A stretch of 64,000 bases of DNA, taken from NCBI GenBank assembly GCA_036971475.1, contig JBAIZL010000008.1, positions 7,957,501 to 8,021,500 on the forward strand, read 5' to 3'. How positions within the stretch are numbered: position 1 is the first letter of the stretch; every line of letters starts with the position of its first letter. Both the position numbers and the translations under genes were made by a program. Below the pieces are notes generated by a model. It searched no databases, was not told where the DNA came from, and saw only the letters and a program-made list of their open reading frames with translations. Shown here piece by piece: positions 44,541 to 55,377 of the stretch. Source of the DNA: Prosapia bicincta. Its lineage: Eukaryota > Arthropoda > Insecta > Hemiptera > Cercopidae.

Positions 44541-45385
44541 CTAAAAAAAAAAAATATTTTACATTAAGAGAAATAATTACAATAACACTCTGAGTGTGAG
44601 GGGGGGGGTCCATTGATTGGTTCAGTGTGAGGTTAGCTGTTACTGGAAAATGTTGATGCACCGAAATCTTTACAAAGCCTGGCACAATAACCAATAAGCG
44701 CTAAGTTTTCTTATGGCTAATATCAAACTGAACCAATGAATTAAGAGGGAGAGAAAGCCTACCGCCATGGGTTTTCATGCACGCCCGCCACATAAATTTG
44801 TGTTGAATTATTTTAAATCATGTTTTCAGGAAAAAATGGAGATTTTTTTCTAAATACCAGAGAAACATAACATCCTTAACAAATATAAAAAATCAATATC
44901 ATAAATGAATTCTTGCAGCAAAAAGATTTGTAGACCTTTTGTTCAGGACCAGGTGATTAAAGAGTACTAGTACATGACCTTAACTCTACTCTTAACTTCT
45001 CATGTTTCTTCATGTATCCATGGATCTGACCTTGTCTAAATTCAATAAGACGTTGCCAATGCTAATTTTGAGGCTTCAAGAAATCACATGCTTTTTCTTA
45101 ACACCAAGATTTTTCAAAACAGTATTAATGAACTTTGGCAGCAAGTCTCTTGCACCAACGTCAACAGCATAAAGCCCCATTTGTACCTCTATGCCTGATA
45201 TCTCAGTATGTGAATCCATATTTGTTTATCTTTTATTCCTGCCATGTCAGTATATAAATGTGCAACGTAAGAATTAATACTATCAAAATGACATTAAAGA
45301 GCCTTCGGTATAAAAGCAGTTTACCTAATTGTCAAAAATGTCTTACAATAAAAAAAAACTATCGTCTGAATTAATATTAGGTACT
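44541..45385. other. intron sequence with small inverted repeat and RT scrap
   Basis: CATTGATTGGTTCAGTGTGA near 44612 and the complementary CTGAACCAATGAA near 44729 form a short inverted repeat of MITE type. On the minus strand near 45230-45080, EVQMGLYAVDVGARDLLPKF then LKNLGVKKKHVIS resembles the end of some LINE reverse transcriptases (VEVGARGF block). This is weak. Confidence 0.35.
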
Positions 45386-45389
45386 TTTG

Positions 45390-46990
45390 TCTTCACTCCC
45401 AACAAACTCTAGTTACTTTCTCTTCACTATCAACAAACTAGTTACTTTCTCTTCACTCCTAACAAACTCTAGTTACTTTCTCTTCACTACCAACAAACTA
45501 GTTACTTTCTCTTCACTATCCACAAACTCTAGTTACTTTCTCTTCACTATCAACAAACTAGTTACTTTCTCTTCACTCCTAACAAACTCTAGTTACTTTC
45601 TCTTTACTACCAACAAACTAGTTACTTTCTCTTCACTACCAACAAACTAGTTACTTTCTCTACACTACCAACAAACTCTAGTTACTTTCTCTTCACTCCT
45701 AACAAACTCTAGTTACTTTCTCTTCACTACCAACAAACTAGTTACTTTCTCTTCACTATCCACAAACTAGTTTCTTTCTCTTCACTACCAACAAACTAGT
45801 TACTTTCTCTTCACTCCTAACAAACTCTAGTTACTTTCTCTTCACTACCAACAAACTAGTTACTTTCTCTTCACTACCAACAAACTCTAGTTACTTTCTC
45901 TTCACTACCAACAAACTCTAGTTACATTCTCTTCACTACCAACAAACTAGTTACTTTCTCTTCATTACCAACAAACTCTAGTTACTTTCTCTTCACTACC
46001 AACAAACTCTAGTTACTTTCTCTTCATTACTAACAAACTAGTTACTTTCTCTTCACTACCAACAAACTAGTTACTTTCTCTTCACTACCAACAAACTAGT
46101 TACTTTCTCTTCACTACCAACAAACTAGTTACTTTCTCTTCACTCCTAACAAACTCTAGTTACTTTCTCTTCACTATCAACAAACTAGTTACTTTCTCTT
46201 CCCTACCAACAAACTAGTTACTTTCTCTTCACTCCTTACAAACTCTAGTTACTTTCTCTTCACTACTAACTAACTAGTTACTTTCTCTCCACTACCAACA
46301 AACTAGTTACTTTCTCTTCACTACCAACAAACTAGTTACTTTCTCTTCACTACCAACAAACTAGTTACTTTCTCTTTACTACTAACTAACTAGTTACTTT
46401 CTCTCCACTACCAACAAACTAGTTACTTTCTCTTCACTACTAACTAACTAGTTACTTTCTCTCCACTACCAACAAACTAGTTACTTTCTCTTCACTACCA
46501 ACAAACTAGTTACTTTCTCTTCACTACCAACAAACTAGTTACTTTCTCTTCACTACCAACAAACTAGTTACTTTCTCTTCACTACCAACAAACTAGTTAC
46601 TTTCTCTTCACTACCAACAAACTAGTTACTTTCTCTTCACTACTAACTAACTAGTTACTTTCTCTCCACTACCAACAAACTAGTTACTTTCTCTTCACTA
46701 CCAACAAACTAGTTACTTTCTCTTCACTCCTTACAAACTCTAGTTACTTTCTCTTCACTACTAACTAACTAGTTACTTTCTCTCCACTACCAACAAACTA
46801 GTTACTTTCTCTTCACTACCAACAAACTAGTTACTTTCTCTTCACTACCAACAAACTAGTTACTTTCTCTTCACTACCAACAAACTAGTTAAGTGCTTTC
46901 TTTCTTTACTACTAAAAACCTCTTAGGTACTTTCTCTTTGCTACTAAGAAACTCTAGGTGCTTTCTCTTCACTACTAACAATCTGAATTG
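45390..46990. repeat. 29/31-bp minisatellite with higher-order pattern
   Basis: About 50 copies of AACTAGTTACTTTCTCTTCA + CTACCAACA (29 bp), or the 31-bp form with AACTCTAGTTAC. Variants (CTCCTAACA, CTATCCACA, CTACTAACT with CTCTCCACTACC) recur in blocks, e.g. the CTACTAACTAACTAG/CTCTCCACT pair near 46261, 46380, 46440, 46640 and 46760, a higher-order array. The copies after 46890 are degenerate. It lies in the intron between the DECH and motif III exons. The 87-aa frame in it is an artefact. Confidence 0.97.
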
Positions 46991-47096
46991 TTGGATTTAA
47001 TTTAACTTCTTCAACTTATAAATAATATTCGAACTGGCTGAAATTGAAGGTTATAAGCACAAGAAATATATACAACTCACAATCATAACTTTAATC

Positions 47097-47137
47097 TCAA
47101 ACGCGTTTCAATGACATTATATCATCTTCTTCAGTGA
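47097..47137 (-). ncRNA. hammerhead-ribozyme-like motif, solitary
   Basis: Minus strand, 5' to 3': TCA (47137-47135), consensus core CTGAAGA (47134-47128), extra A, helix II GATGA-TATAATG-TCATT, GAAA (47109-47106), CGCG loop, TT, then TGA pairing with TCA. Related in sequence to the PLE-E end at 26130. No PLE coding sequence was recognised beside it, so this is a remnant end. Confidence 0.5.
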
Positions 47138-48697
47138 TCAAACAGAACTTTAATTTTAAAAAATAAACAATTTTTTTATCATTACTTTCAGACCTCCTAA
47201 CACTAAGTAATTTTTCATCTTTCCATGATTACTGTCAGTCAATCCATTTTCGTATTCTACAAGGCCACAAAAAACTGGGCTAAGATATGACTACCAATTA
47301 GAAAGCTATTTGTGATTTCTGATAAATAACTATAGCCACTGACCAAAATTAAAGCGAAATCTATCAAAATCATAGGCAATAAATTATTATATGTATATTA
47401 CCTACAATTCATTACATATTTATTTTAAATTTTCAATTTAATAGGATTTTTAATTTAAAATGTATACAAAAAAAAGTAATTTAAAATACGAAATAAACTA
47501 GTTGTGAAGCAAACTAACCTAAAAACACAACAGTTGTTTAAATAATAGTTGTTAAATAAAATCATATTCATTTGAGTTCCATCTATATTAACAAGTTGGA
47601 CATTTAAATATAAGTTACTGAATGCTTGGTTTGTTGACTATTATAAAATAAAGGTTATAAAAAATAATTCTCCAATAACTTATAATAGATTGTTATAATA
47701 TTAGTAGATTGTTATTTTTAAAACAAATACGACTATATCCATCTCAGTAACCAAACCATCTTCAAACCAAATTTCATCTCAATCAGTCCAATAATTAATG
47801 CAATACTGAAAAACAAATATCCAGAATTATAATATTAATCTGATTATATAAAGCTGTCTTATAATTCCTGCTTATTTAGGCACTAATATAAGTGTTTTGT
47901 GAAAGATAATAAACAGTTGATAAATGAATGAAATAAATTTATTTATTTCAAAGACTTTTTGACAACTAGTTTCTTGTCCTTTTTAAGTGCGTTTTACTAT
48001 TTAAAAAAAACCTAAAATGTCTACACCTGACTAAACAATCCCATAGAACTAATCTTCTCGAAGGTTACAAGAATGAAGACTCTCATTCAAAGAAAGATAA
48101 ACCTCAATTCAAGCCGCTCAAAGCAAGACCCAAAGCTGAAACATGCATGGCCAAAATACATAGGTTAAGTGACCCACAATTGAGTCAAGTTTTCCTGCCA
48201 ACAAAAATTTCTTCTTATTATCTATTACATCAGCATAGAAATTCCCAAATGGGATAATTTTCCACGGTTTTATCTTGGATTTCAAAAAACAAAGTTTATT
48301 TCTGAAAATGTTTTTCACCAGAAGTAAAATAATAACTTAAACAGACACCACAATGATTTATTTTGTTTATCCTGTAAGGTTTTCTATAAATATAATTGTA
48401 TCTTAGAATTAAAGTTTGCTTGTGACCTCTATTTGTAGGTTTTGTATTTAAACAATTTTTTTATCTTTTTTATATTAATTTTTTAGTTATTTATCCTGTA
48501 GTTTAGTATCTTAGTTAAATTACCAGTAGAAAAACATGTCTTTTCTTAAAAATAAACATATTAAACAAATTAGTGGCAAACAAGAAATGTGTTTTTAGCA
48601 ATATTGCAGAGTGTTTTCATGCATTTTACATGAAATGTCAATAATAGATTTCTTGATTGTTATATAACTAACTAAATTTAATTAAAACCCAACCAAC
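47138..48697. other. intron sequence, nothing recognised
   Basis: AT-rich DNA up to the DECH exon. The 66-aa minus frame at 48118-48318 matches nothing. No TIR or partner repeat found. Confidence 0.5.
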
Positions 48698-48823
48698 CTG
48701 GCGCATAGGATGAGAATTCACAGAGTGGTGGCATTCATCAAATACGATCAAATTTGTTTGGTTCAACTTAATCACATTGGTCTGTAATAAATTACAAAAT
48801 ATTTGGCACGTCATCACCACAAC
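48698..48823 (-). CDS. Dcr-2: Dicer exon (DECH box)
   Basis: 126 nt, 42 codons, phase 0 at both ends. Acceptor ttcttag at its 5' side, donor CAG|gttggt. The translation starts VVVMTCQIFCNLL (motif Ib region) and holds LIVFDECHHSV, the DECH Walker B motif (residues 29-32 of the 505 read), which binds Mg-ATP in the DExH helicase. The exon before it should carry the Walker A loop and was not recognised between 48824 and the window end. The donor is a slightly weak GTTGGT. Confidence 0.9.
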
Positions 48824-49470
48824 CTAAGAACATACAAACAGAACATATAAAAATATGAATTCATATTAACATAATAAACAATCTGTTTGAATGAATATTT
48901 TGATCCAGGAAGATTAAATTCATCTAAAATATAATATTCTTGTAAATATTTTGTCACAATCAAGGCAAAATATTGTATTTTGATTTATACCTGTTAACCC
49001 TATTCTAGTTGAGTGGTTTTCTAATGTAGTTAAAGAAACTATGTTTTTTAAATTATCTTACTTTTTACAATTGAAAAGTGAAAAATTAGTTGTGCGAGTA
49101 TAAGGGGATACTCACAACCAACCACTACGCATCAAACCGCAAGTACATTTTAATTTAATTTATATATTTGTTTTACATATTTATTACTATTTTAAATAAT
49201 TTGTTATCATAAATAAACCCTTTTAAACCACAAAAACTTTTTATTTATGTCCTAATGTACTTTTCAACTTATCTAAATATATTATCAATGACTTTACGGT
49301 TGAATTGGGCAAATGTTTTAATTCAAGAAACTACTTTGTGTAATGCCAAATCTTTTTTTATTCATAGGTGTTCTAATTTATGTCAATCATAGCTTTAAAC
49401 ATTGCAAATTTACATGATTTGCAATGGTTTGAATCTACTGCGATGTTCTTTACAATATTTGAATGTTTTT
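48824..49470. other. 5'-side intron of the DECH exon, nothing recognised
   Basis: Searched by eye on the minus strand for a Walker A exon (PTGxGKT) and upstream helicase motifs; none seen. AT-rich. Confidence 0.5.
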
Positions 49471-50322
49471 TATAGAGTTTCAATAATTTGCCGTGCATGG
49501 GACTCAGACCACCTCGGATTACACGAAAATAAGTTCATGTACATTAGAAAAAACAGGAGTTCTAATGAACCCTAATACATGAGAATGTACAAATTACGTT
49601 ATTAAAACTTTATTGGTTACAGTACTTACATAAATTAATGTCACTTTGGGATACATTGTTTATCACAGTTGCTACATTTTTTGGAAAAAATTGTTATATT
49701 CTTCTGCCTTTGCTTATCAGATCACTTTCCTGCTGCGGTGTTGTGTAGACTTCTTAGCAGAAGCACATCTGTTGGCGTGGTGTTTGTCTGTTGTTTAATA
49801 TGGAGCAGTGCTGTTTCCAAGGCAGTAGTTTTTCATCGGGACTAACTCACCTTCTTGTACTGTCTCTGTTGAACCTTTATCTTTATCCTCGTCATCACTG
49901 CCTTTAGTAGTTTTGTGTACCATTTCAATACTCGTAACACCTGTTATTTCAAATATTTCTCGACTTTTAAGTTTCTGATAAGAAATGTCAAATCCATTCT
50001 TCTTATGGATCAATAACAGTCAACAGTTTCATTATGACTCAGGATTGTATTCCAGGACTTTATCAGATGTTTCTTCTTCTATTTTGTTCCATGATTTGGC
50101 GATCCAGTAAACAAGTCCTTTAACTGTAATTTTATTTTAGAACATCTTCAATGCTTTCTTTCCTTTTAGATGCTATGAATAGATGTAGTTCTTTATCCAT
50201 CTAATCAGCTGTTTGGTTCTTATATGAAACCGCCAATTCTGCCTTAGAAAAATTTTAAACTTCGGCGGTTTAGCCAAACGGAAGCTCGAAAAATTGGGAC
50301 TCAGAATTTAGAAACTACTGTA
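49471..50322 (-). mobile_element. Tigger derivative (internal deletion)
   Basis: Ends TATAGAGTTTCAATAATTTG at 49471 and the complement of TACAGTAGTTTCTAAATTCT ending at 50322. The only protein is a minus-strand tail, 50013-49795: FEITGVTSIEMVHKTTKGSD then DEDKDKGSTETVQEGELVP, the acidic C-terminus of a Tigger-type transposase. Same family as the relic at 2894-5600. Confidence 0.75.
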
Positions 50323-50329
50323 TATTAAA

Positions 50330-50430
50330 CTCAATGATATTATTAATATTCCTAATGCATAAAATATCAAGAAACATCAAACATAAGCATTATTATCCTA
50401 AGCTTATCTTGAGAAAAAATTCCACCACTT
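50330..50430 (-). mobile_element. PLE-F scrap
   Basis: About 100 bp similar to 39015-39100 (CATAAAATATCAAGAAACAT against CATAAAACATCAAGAAACGG). Non-coding. Confidence 0.5.
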
Positions 50431-50449
50431 TGAAACTAGAAAAAGAAAC

Positions 50450-50453
<4 letters not shown>

Positions 50454-50523
<70 letters not shown>
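50454..50523. repeat. (AT)n microsatellite
   Basis: About 70 bp of AT next to PLE-C end sequence. Confidence 0.95.
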
Positions 50524-50532
<9 letters not shown>

Positions 50533-50602
50533 TTATATATTTTAAACTATATATATATATATTTTACGTTATCCATTGTTTTTCCGTTGCACTGACTTTA
50601 TG

Positions 50603-50811
50603 AAGTTAATATATTACTATTGTAAGTAATTTTATCCACCATTAAGTGCAATAATTTTACCTTGAGTGATGAGGCACCTATCGGTCACTTGACCATTGTC
50701 GAATCACCCATTCGACAATGGTCAAGTGACCGAAAGGTGCCTCATCACTCAAGGTAAAATTATTGCACTTAATGGTGGATAAAATTACTTACAATAGTAA
50801 TATATTAACTT
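50603..50811. repeat. PLE-C end palindrome, 102-bp arms
   Basis: Arms 50603-50704 and 50710-50811 are complements with one mismatch (CCTATCGG against CCTTTCGG) around a 5-bp spacer CACCC. Each arm encodes the PLE-C hammerhead-like motif, so the motif is present on both strands. A LINE is inserted at the right arm's end. Confidence 0.95.
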
Positions 50812-52306
50812 ATCCGAAAAAGACTGCTCTTATTAACTTCACCAGACAGCGAAAAGATCTGACGACCAGGATGCCTCGCTTGTTTGGTGAATACCTTGAG
50901 TTTGTGGGGGAGGTGAAATACCTGGGAGTTACTCTGGACAGGAAACTCACCTGGAACCCACATCTTGAGAGGACAGTTAACAGGGCCAAAAGGTGACTGA
51001 TGACAGTGAGAAGAATGGTGGGTAAGAAATGGGGACTGAAGCCATCAATGATGCACTGGATGTATCTGAGGGTGATAAGACCTATGATTACCTATGGTGC
51101 TCTGGTGTGGTGGACAAAGGCCAACCAGGCACAGACAAGAGCTCAACTGAGCTCTATCCAGACATTGGCTTGTCTGTGCACACTGGGAGCAATCTCAACT
51201 ACACCTGGTGCAGCAATGGAAGTAATGCTTAACCTCCCCCCCCCCCTTGAGCTTGTCCTTAGGGGAGAGGCGAGGCTGGCGGTATGGAGATTGCGCAACT
51301 CGAACAACTGGGCTAACCTCCCAGATGTTTCGGGACATATGAGTATCGAGTGCGTGGTCAAAGAACCCGTCTTGGAAATGGGCAGCGACCACATTACTCG
51401 AACGTTTGCACCTGACCAGGCCCACCATACTATGATGGAATTGTCAGGGACATTAACATCGGGAGCTCAGATCTGGTACACAGATGGCTCCAAGATGGAC
51501 TTCGGCACTGGAGAGGGGGTGTATTATAAAACCCCAAGGGTGAAACTAGTTTTTCGTTGGGGAGGCATACCTCTGTCTTTCAGGCCGAAATATATGCTAT
51601 AAATGCCTGTCTGGGAGAGATAGCGAGAAGGGGAACACACGGGACCCGGATTGCTATTTTCTCCGACAGTCAGGCAGCAATTAAGGCACTAAACGGACAT
51701 GTGGTCACCTCGGCCATAGTCAGGGAGTGCCTAAATAACCTACAAGCCCTGGCAAGGCACAATCAAATCAAGATAGGTTGGGTGCCAGGGCATAGGGGAA
51801 TACTTGGAAATGAAGCCGCAGATGCGCTGGCCAGAGAGGGGTCTTCGACTCCCCAGATTGGACCGGAGCCTGCGGTAGGTATTTCCAAATCCATGGTCAA
51901 GATTGCAGTGCAAAGGTGGATGACTGAAAGACACTGTGAGCACTGGATCAGGGCTGAAGGGATGAGACACAGTAAGCTAACCCTTAGGAAACCTTCCTTG
52001 GGGCTGCAGAAGAGTCTCATCTATCTGTCTAGGCAGGAACTGAGGATAGCCATAGGTCTACTCACGGGACACGGTGGACTAAGGAAACAACTGCATAAAA
52101 TGGGTATCTACAAAGATGAACCCGTGTGCAGATTATGCGGGCAAGAACTGGAGACCGCCACACACATCATTTATAGATGTGAAGCACTTGCCGAGAGGCG
52201 CTTCAACCTCTTTGGAGATAGCACAGCTCTGGAAGAGGATGCTGAAGGTAAAACACTAGTCAGAAAACTCCTAAACCTGGTAAGATGGAAGGGGCTATTT
52301 GACTAG
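50812..52306 (+). pseudogene. LINE ORF2 C-terminal half (thumb, RNase H, CCHC)
   Basis: Thumb: GEVKYLGVTLDRKLTWNPHL near 50908-50967, an in-frame TGA at 50994-50996, then KKWGLKPSMMHWMYLRVIRP and TYGALVWWTKANQ. RNase H: IWYTDGSKMDFGTGEGVY near 51472 (D), a frameshift near 51550, SVFQAEIYAINACLGEI (E), IAIFSDSQAAIKALNGH (D) and IGWVPGHRGILGNEAADALA (H/N/D). The end is PVCRLCGQELETATHIIYRC near 52120-52180, a CCHC finger, to the natural stop at 52304-52306. Just one stop and one frameshift. Confidence 0.9.
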
Positions 52307-52389
52307 ATCAGGGAGGTAAGTACAACATACCTTAAGGTAGCAGTGCTTTGGGCAGTTTTAAACCCGCTCCCAAGTCAAGAAAAAAAAAA
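50812..52389 (+). mobile_element. 5'-truncated LINE with poly(A)
   Basis: Inserted into the PLE-C end. The ATATTAACTT before 50812 recurs after the A-run (AAGAAAAAAAAA, 52378-52389) as ATATATTAACTTC, a target duplication of about 12 bp. Only the RT thumb, RNase H and zinc finger are present. Fewer breaks than the other LINEs, so it is comparatively young. Confidence 0.88.
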
Positions 52390-52404
52390 TATATATATAT
52401 TAAC

Positions 52405-52458
<54 letters not shown>

Positions 52459-52460
52459 AT
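52390..52460. repeat. (AT)n microsatellite, PLE-C end
   Basis: TATTAACTTC followed by about 50 bp AT, the continuation of the PLE-C end split by the LINE. Confidence 0.9.
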
Positions 52461-53386
52461 TGTCCATTATTTTTCGGTTGCACTGACTTTATGAATTTAT
52501 TATTATTACTTGTAAATAATTTTGTCCACCACTAAGTGCAATAATTTTACCTTATGCACCTTTCCATCACTTGATAAAATAAAAAAAACATAGAAACAAA
52601 CAGCAACACAAAAATAATTAGTTATGACATAACCAACATGTACCCTAGTATCCCAATAAAAGAAACCATAGAAATAATAAAAAACAAACTAATACACAAT
52701 AACGAAAAAACAATACATAATATTATTATACTAGCCAAACACATATGTAACCAAAATTACTTCCAATTTAACAATACAATACATACTATAAACAAACAAC
52801 TGGGCTCCCCATGGGATCACCCATATCATCTGTCATGTCAGAAATATATAACACTTCGAATAACTAATAATTAAACCTATACTAAACGCACATAATATTA
52901 TAGCCTGATGCAACCCTTCAGAATTGAGAAGATGGGAGTTATCATACCAGTGGTACACCAAATCTAGAGAGCCTCCAAACCTCATCATCAGATAAAACTC
53001 CTTTTACCTTCCCCCTAACTTCTACCATTTTTAACAACTCCATTTACCTTCCTTCTGACAGACTATTAATATCTAGTTTCAAATAATCAATATTTATACA
53101 AATCACATATAGCACAATATCATAAACTATAAATCTGTGACATTTGGATATTTATACACATCTGTGGTTCACTTCAGTCTTTTCTTTTTCTTTTTTTTAT
53201 TGACAAAGATCATTTTGATCAAAAAATATTTCAATAGTGTGATAATATTTTTATATGTGTTTATTTAATTATTTCCAAGAGATTGCAGTTTTGGACTATT
53301 GTCATAAGGTAAGTCTGTTAGTTTCCTATCTAGTCCAAAAATTCCTAAATAAGCTCTCTACTAGAACAAACTTTATATATATATAT
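52461..53386 (+). pseudogene. Penelope-like fragments (RT motif A/B piece and PLE-A-like 3' end)
   Basis: 52461-52570 is a PLE-C end on the minus strand. 52638-52874 reads MYPSIPIKETIEIIKNKLIH, QNYFQFNNTIHTINKQLGSP and a frameshifted MGSPISSVMSEIY-like piece, PLE RT motif A to B. From 52905 a PLE-A-like end follows: CNPSELRR-type text, then a hammerhead-like remnant ATTGACAAAGATCATTTTGA (53198) and AAGGTAAGTCTGTTAGTTTC near 53309. Ends in a short AT tract at 53374-53386 where the Gypsy LTR begins. Confidence 0.7.
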
Positions 53387-54571
53387 TGTAATAATTGGTA
53401 ATTTTGTTTTATACAAGTCTTAATAAAAGTTATAATTTAAAAGAAATAACAATTCAATGCTGCTTTTTGTTACAATAAATTTTTTAATATCTTAAAATGA
53501 CATTCCTTTTATCTTTTACAAAGTCACTTACTAATTAAAAATTCTTATTTCCTCTACAAAGAATTACAAAAATTAAGCTTTATTAGCCTAAGTCTAAAAT
53601 TTGTTATGGCAGCAAGAAGTTTAGTTATAAAATTTAATATGAATTGAAATTGATTTAATTATTTCAATTTGAGCTTGAGCTCTCTTTATCTCGGGTTAAA
53701 TAGGTGGGTTTTCTAAATTTTGACTAATAAATTTTGAGTTGGCACTTTCAAAAAAATATCTAAATTACAATTCTTACAAGTTAAAATTTTTACAAGTTAT
53801 TTTAGTTCCTAATTAAATAATTTCCTGAATAATGTCTTCTTAATTGATCAGTTCAATGGTTTGGCTTATTGTTACTCTGTAATTATGATTTAAATACGAT
53901 ACTGCACTTTCCGCACCAGTTAAAAAATAAAATTTTTACAGCCAATTCTGAATACGTCTTCCTCGTTCCGATGCTTTGTTCCAACTCTACTGACGCTACC
54001 TTTGTTAGCAATAAAAATGGCCAAATCGTGAATTTCCGCTATTTTTTCGTTTATTCCTTGTAAGTACAGCTTTACGGATGTCATGTTCTTCTTCTTTACG
54101 GATACACTTCTTCTTCTTAACAACTGCACTTAAATTTCTTTGCATTTAAATCCAAAACTGTTTTATATTATATCTCCACGAGAAATATTTAAACGAATAT
54201 CTTTTGCCGGTCAATGCGCACGCAACTCCACAAATCCGTTATTCATCGTGTTTACTACAGCACATTCCACTAGCTTGCCGTGTGAAAGTTTTAAGTGTAT
54301 TTTTACATAGTTCTATTTAAATTGTTACCTATCAATTATTTCTAATACATTTTCTTATAAATAGTGATGTGTTTTTTTTTCTTTTTATATAAAATCTTGT
54401 GATTAGATCTAAAATGTGGCCGTGTGCATTTTCTACACAAGTGAAATTAGGTTATGTTTACAATTCGTTCCTGGTATATTTTAGTAATTTTTTACATACT
54501 GAATTTATTTACATATATTTATCTTAATTTGGTAAGTGCCTTTTATATATATACTATTTCAAAATGTTACA
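53387..54571 (-). repeat. LTR (3' LTR of the element)
   Basis: 1185 bp; ends TG...CA. Bordered internally by GGGGACTA read on the minus strand, a plausible polypurine tract end. A short chance frame inside (53869-54063 plus, 53920-54129 minus) is identical in both LTRs and not evidently a gene. Confidence 0.95.
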
Positions 54572-54630
54572 TAGTCCCCAAATTTAGATAAAAAAAAAAA
54601 TTTTGATTCCAAAATTCCTTTTTTTTTTAT

Positions 54631-54920
54631 CTCAATTTTCACATTTTGGGAGTAAACTCTTACTCTATCCTTCTTGCTTGTCTGCTGCCATCTAATTACA
54701 TATGATATACTTAACTCCTAACAATACAATAAATTAACAATTAACATTTAATCAACAATCCTCTTACTCTTAACTCTCAATTTTCACATTTTGGGAGTAA
54801 ACTCTTACTCTATCCTTCTTGCTTGTCTGCTGCCCTCTAATTACATATGATATACTTAACTCCTAACAATACAATAAATTAACAATTAACATTTAATCAA
54901 CAATCCTCTTACTCTTAACA
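54631..54920. repeat. 145-bp tandem duplication in the element's 3' untranslated region
   Basis: Copies 54631-54775 and 54776-54920, starting CTCAATTTTCACATTTTGGG, differ at one base (GCTGCCATC/GCTGCCCTC). Located between pol and the 3' LTR; non-coding. Confidence 0.95.
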
Positions 54921-55377
54921 TCTCGTACATTAATCATTTTCTGATTCTTAGAATCTATTTTATAAACTTTTTCTTTTTCTTTCTTTATTTTAATTTTAAT
55001 AGAATGGAATCTTTCCAATCATAAGTCTTTTTATTTATCTATATAATCTATCTTCTGACACAGTGTTCTTTTTTTAAATTTTAGCCTAACCGAGTCATAG
55101 CATGTCTAGGTTGTTTGTAGGTTAGGTCCTTGTTCTTATTCATTCATCCCTTCCTATTTTATTTTTATTTACATATTTTTTATTTCTTTATATTTTTTTT
55201 TCAAGTGTTTGTTTAATTATTAAGTCATTTCTGGTCTATTGTCATTTCCGGTTTATTTGTTATCTATCCCTCCTACATTCGCTTCCTTCTCCTAATACTT
55301 TTATATCCTGAGACATTCCTGTTGTTACCATCTTATTATCCCTTGTTATTTTCCTTTCTCTCGACTTCTCCCTTTAT

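Noticed and set aside
44601..44609. G-run (9 G) considered as a G-quadruplex
   Set aside because: A single run with no further G-tracts in reach.
45387..45650. 87-codon frame of repeated NKLVTFSSL units; the regular spacing also looked array-like (CRISPR-like)
   Set aside because: It is a minisatellite read in one frame. Units are contiguous without unique spacers, and the host is eukaryotic.
53869..54063. 64-codon frame, repeated exactly at 61486-61680
   Set aside because: The identity is explained by the two LTRs; no domain, start context or conservation independent of the LTR.
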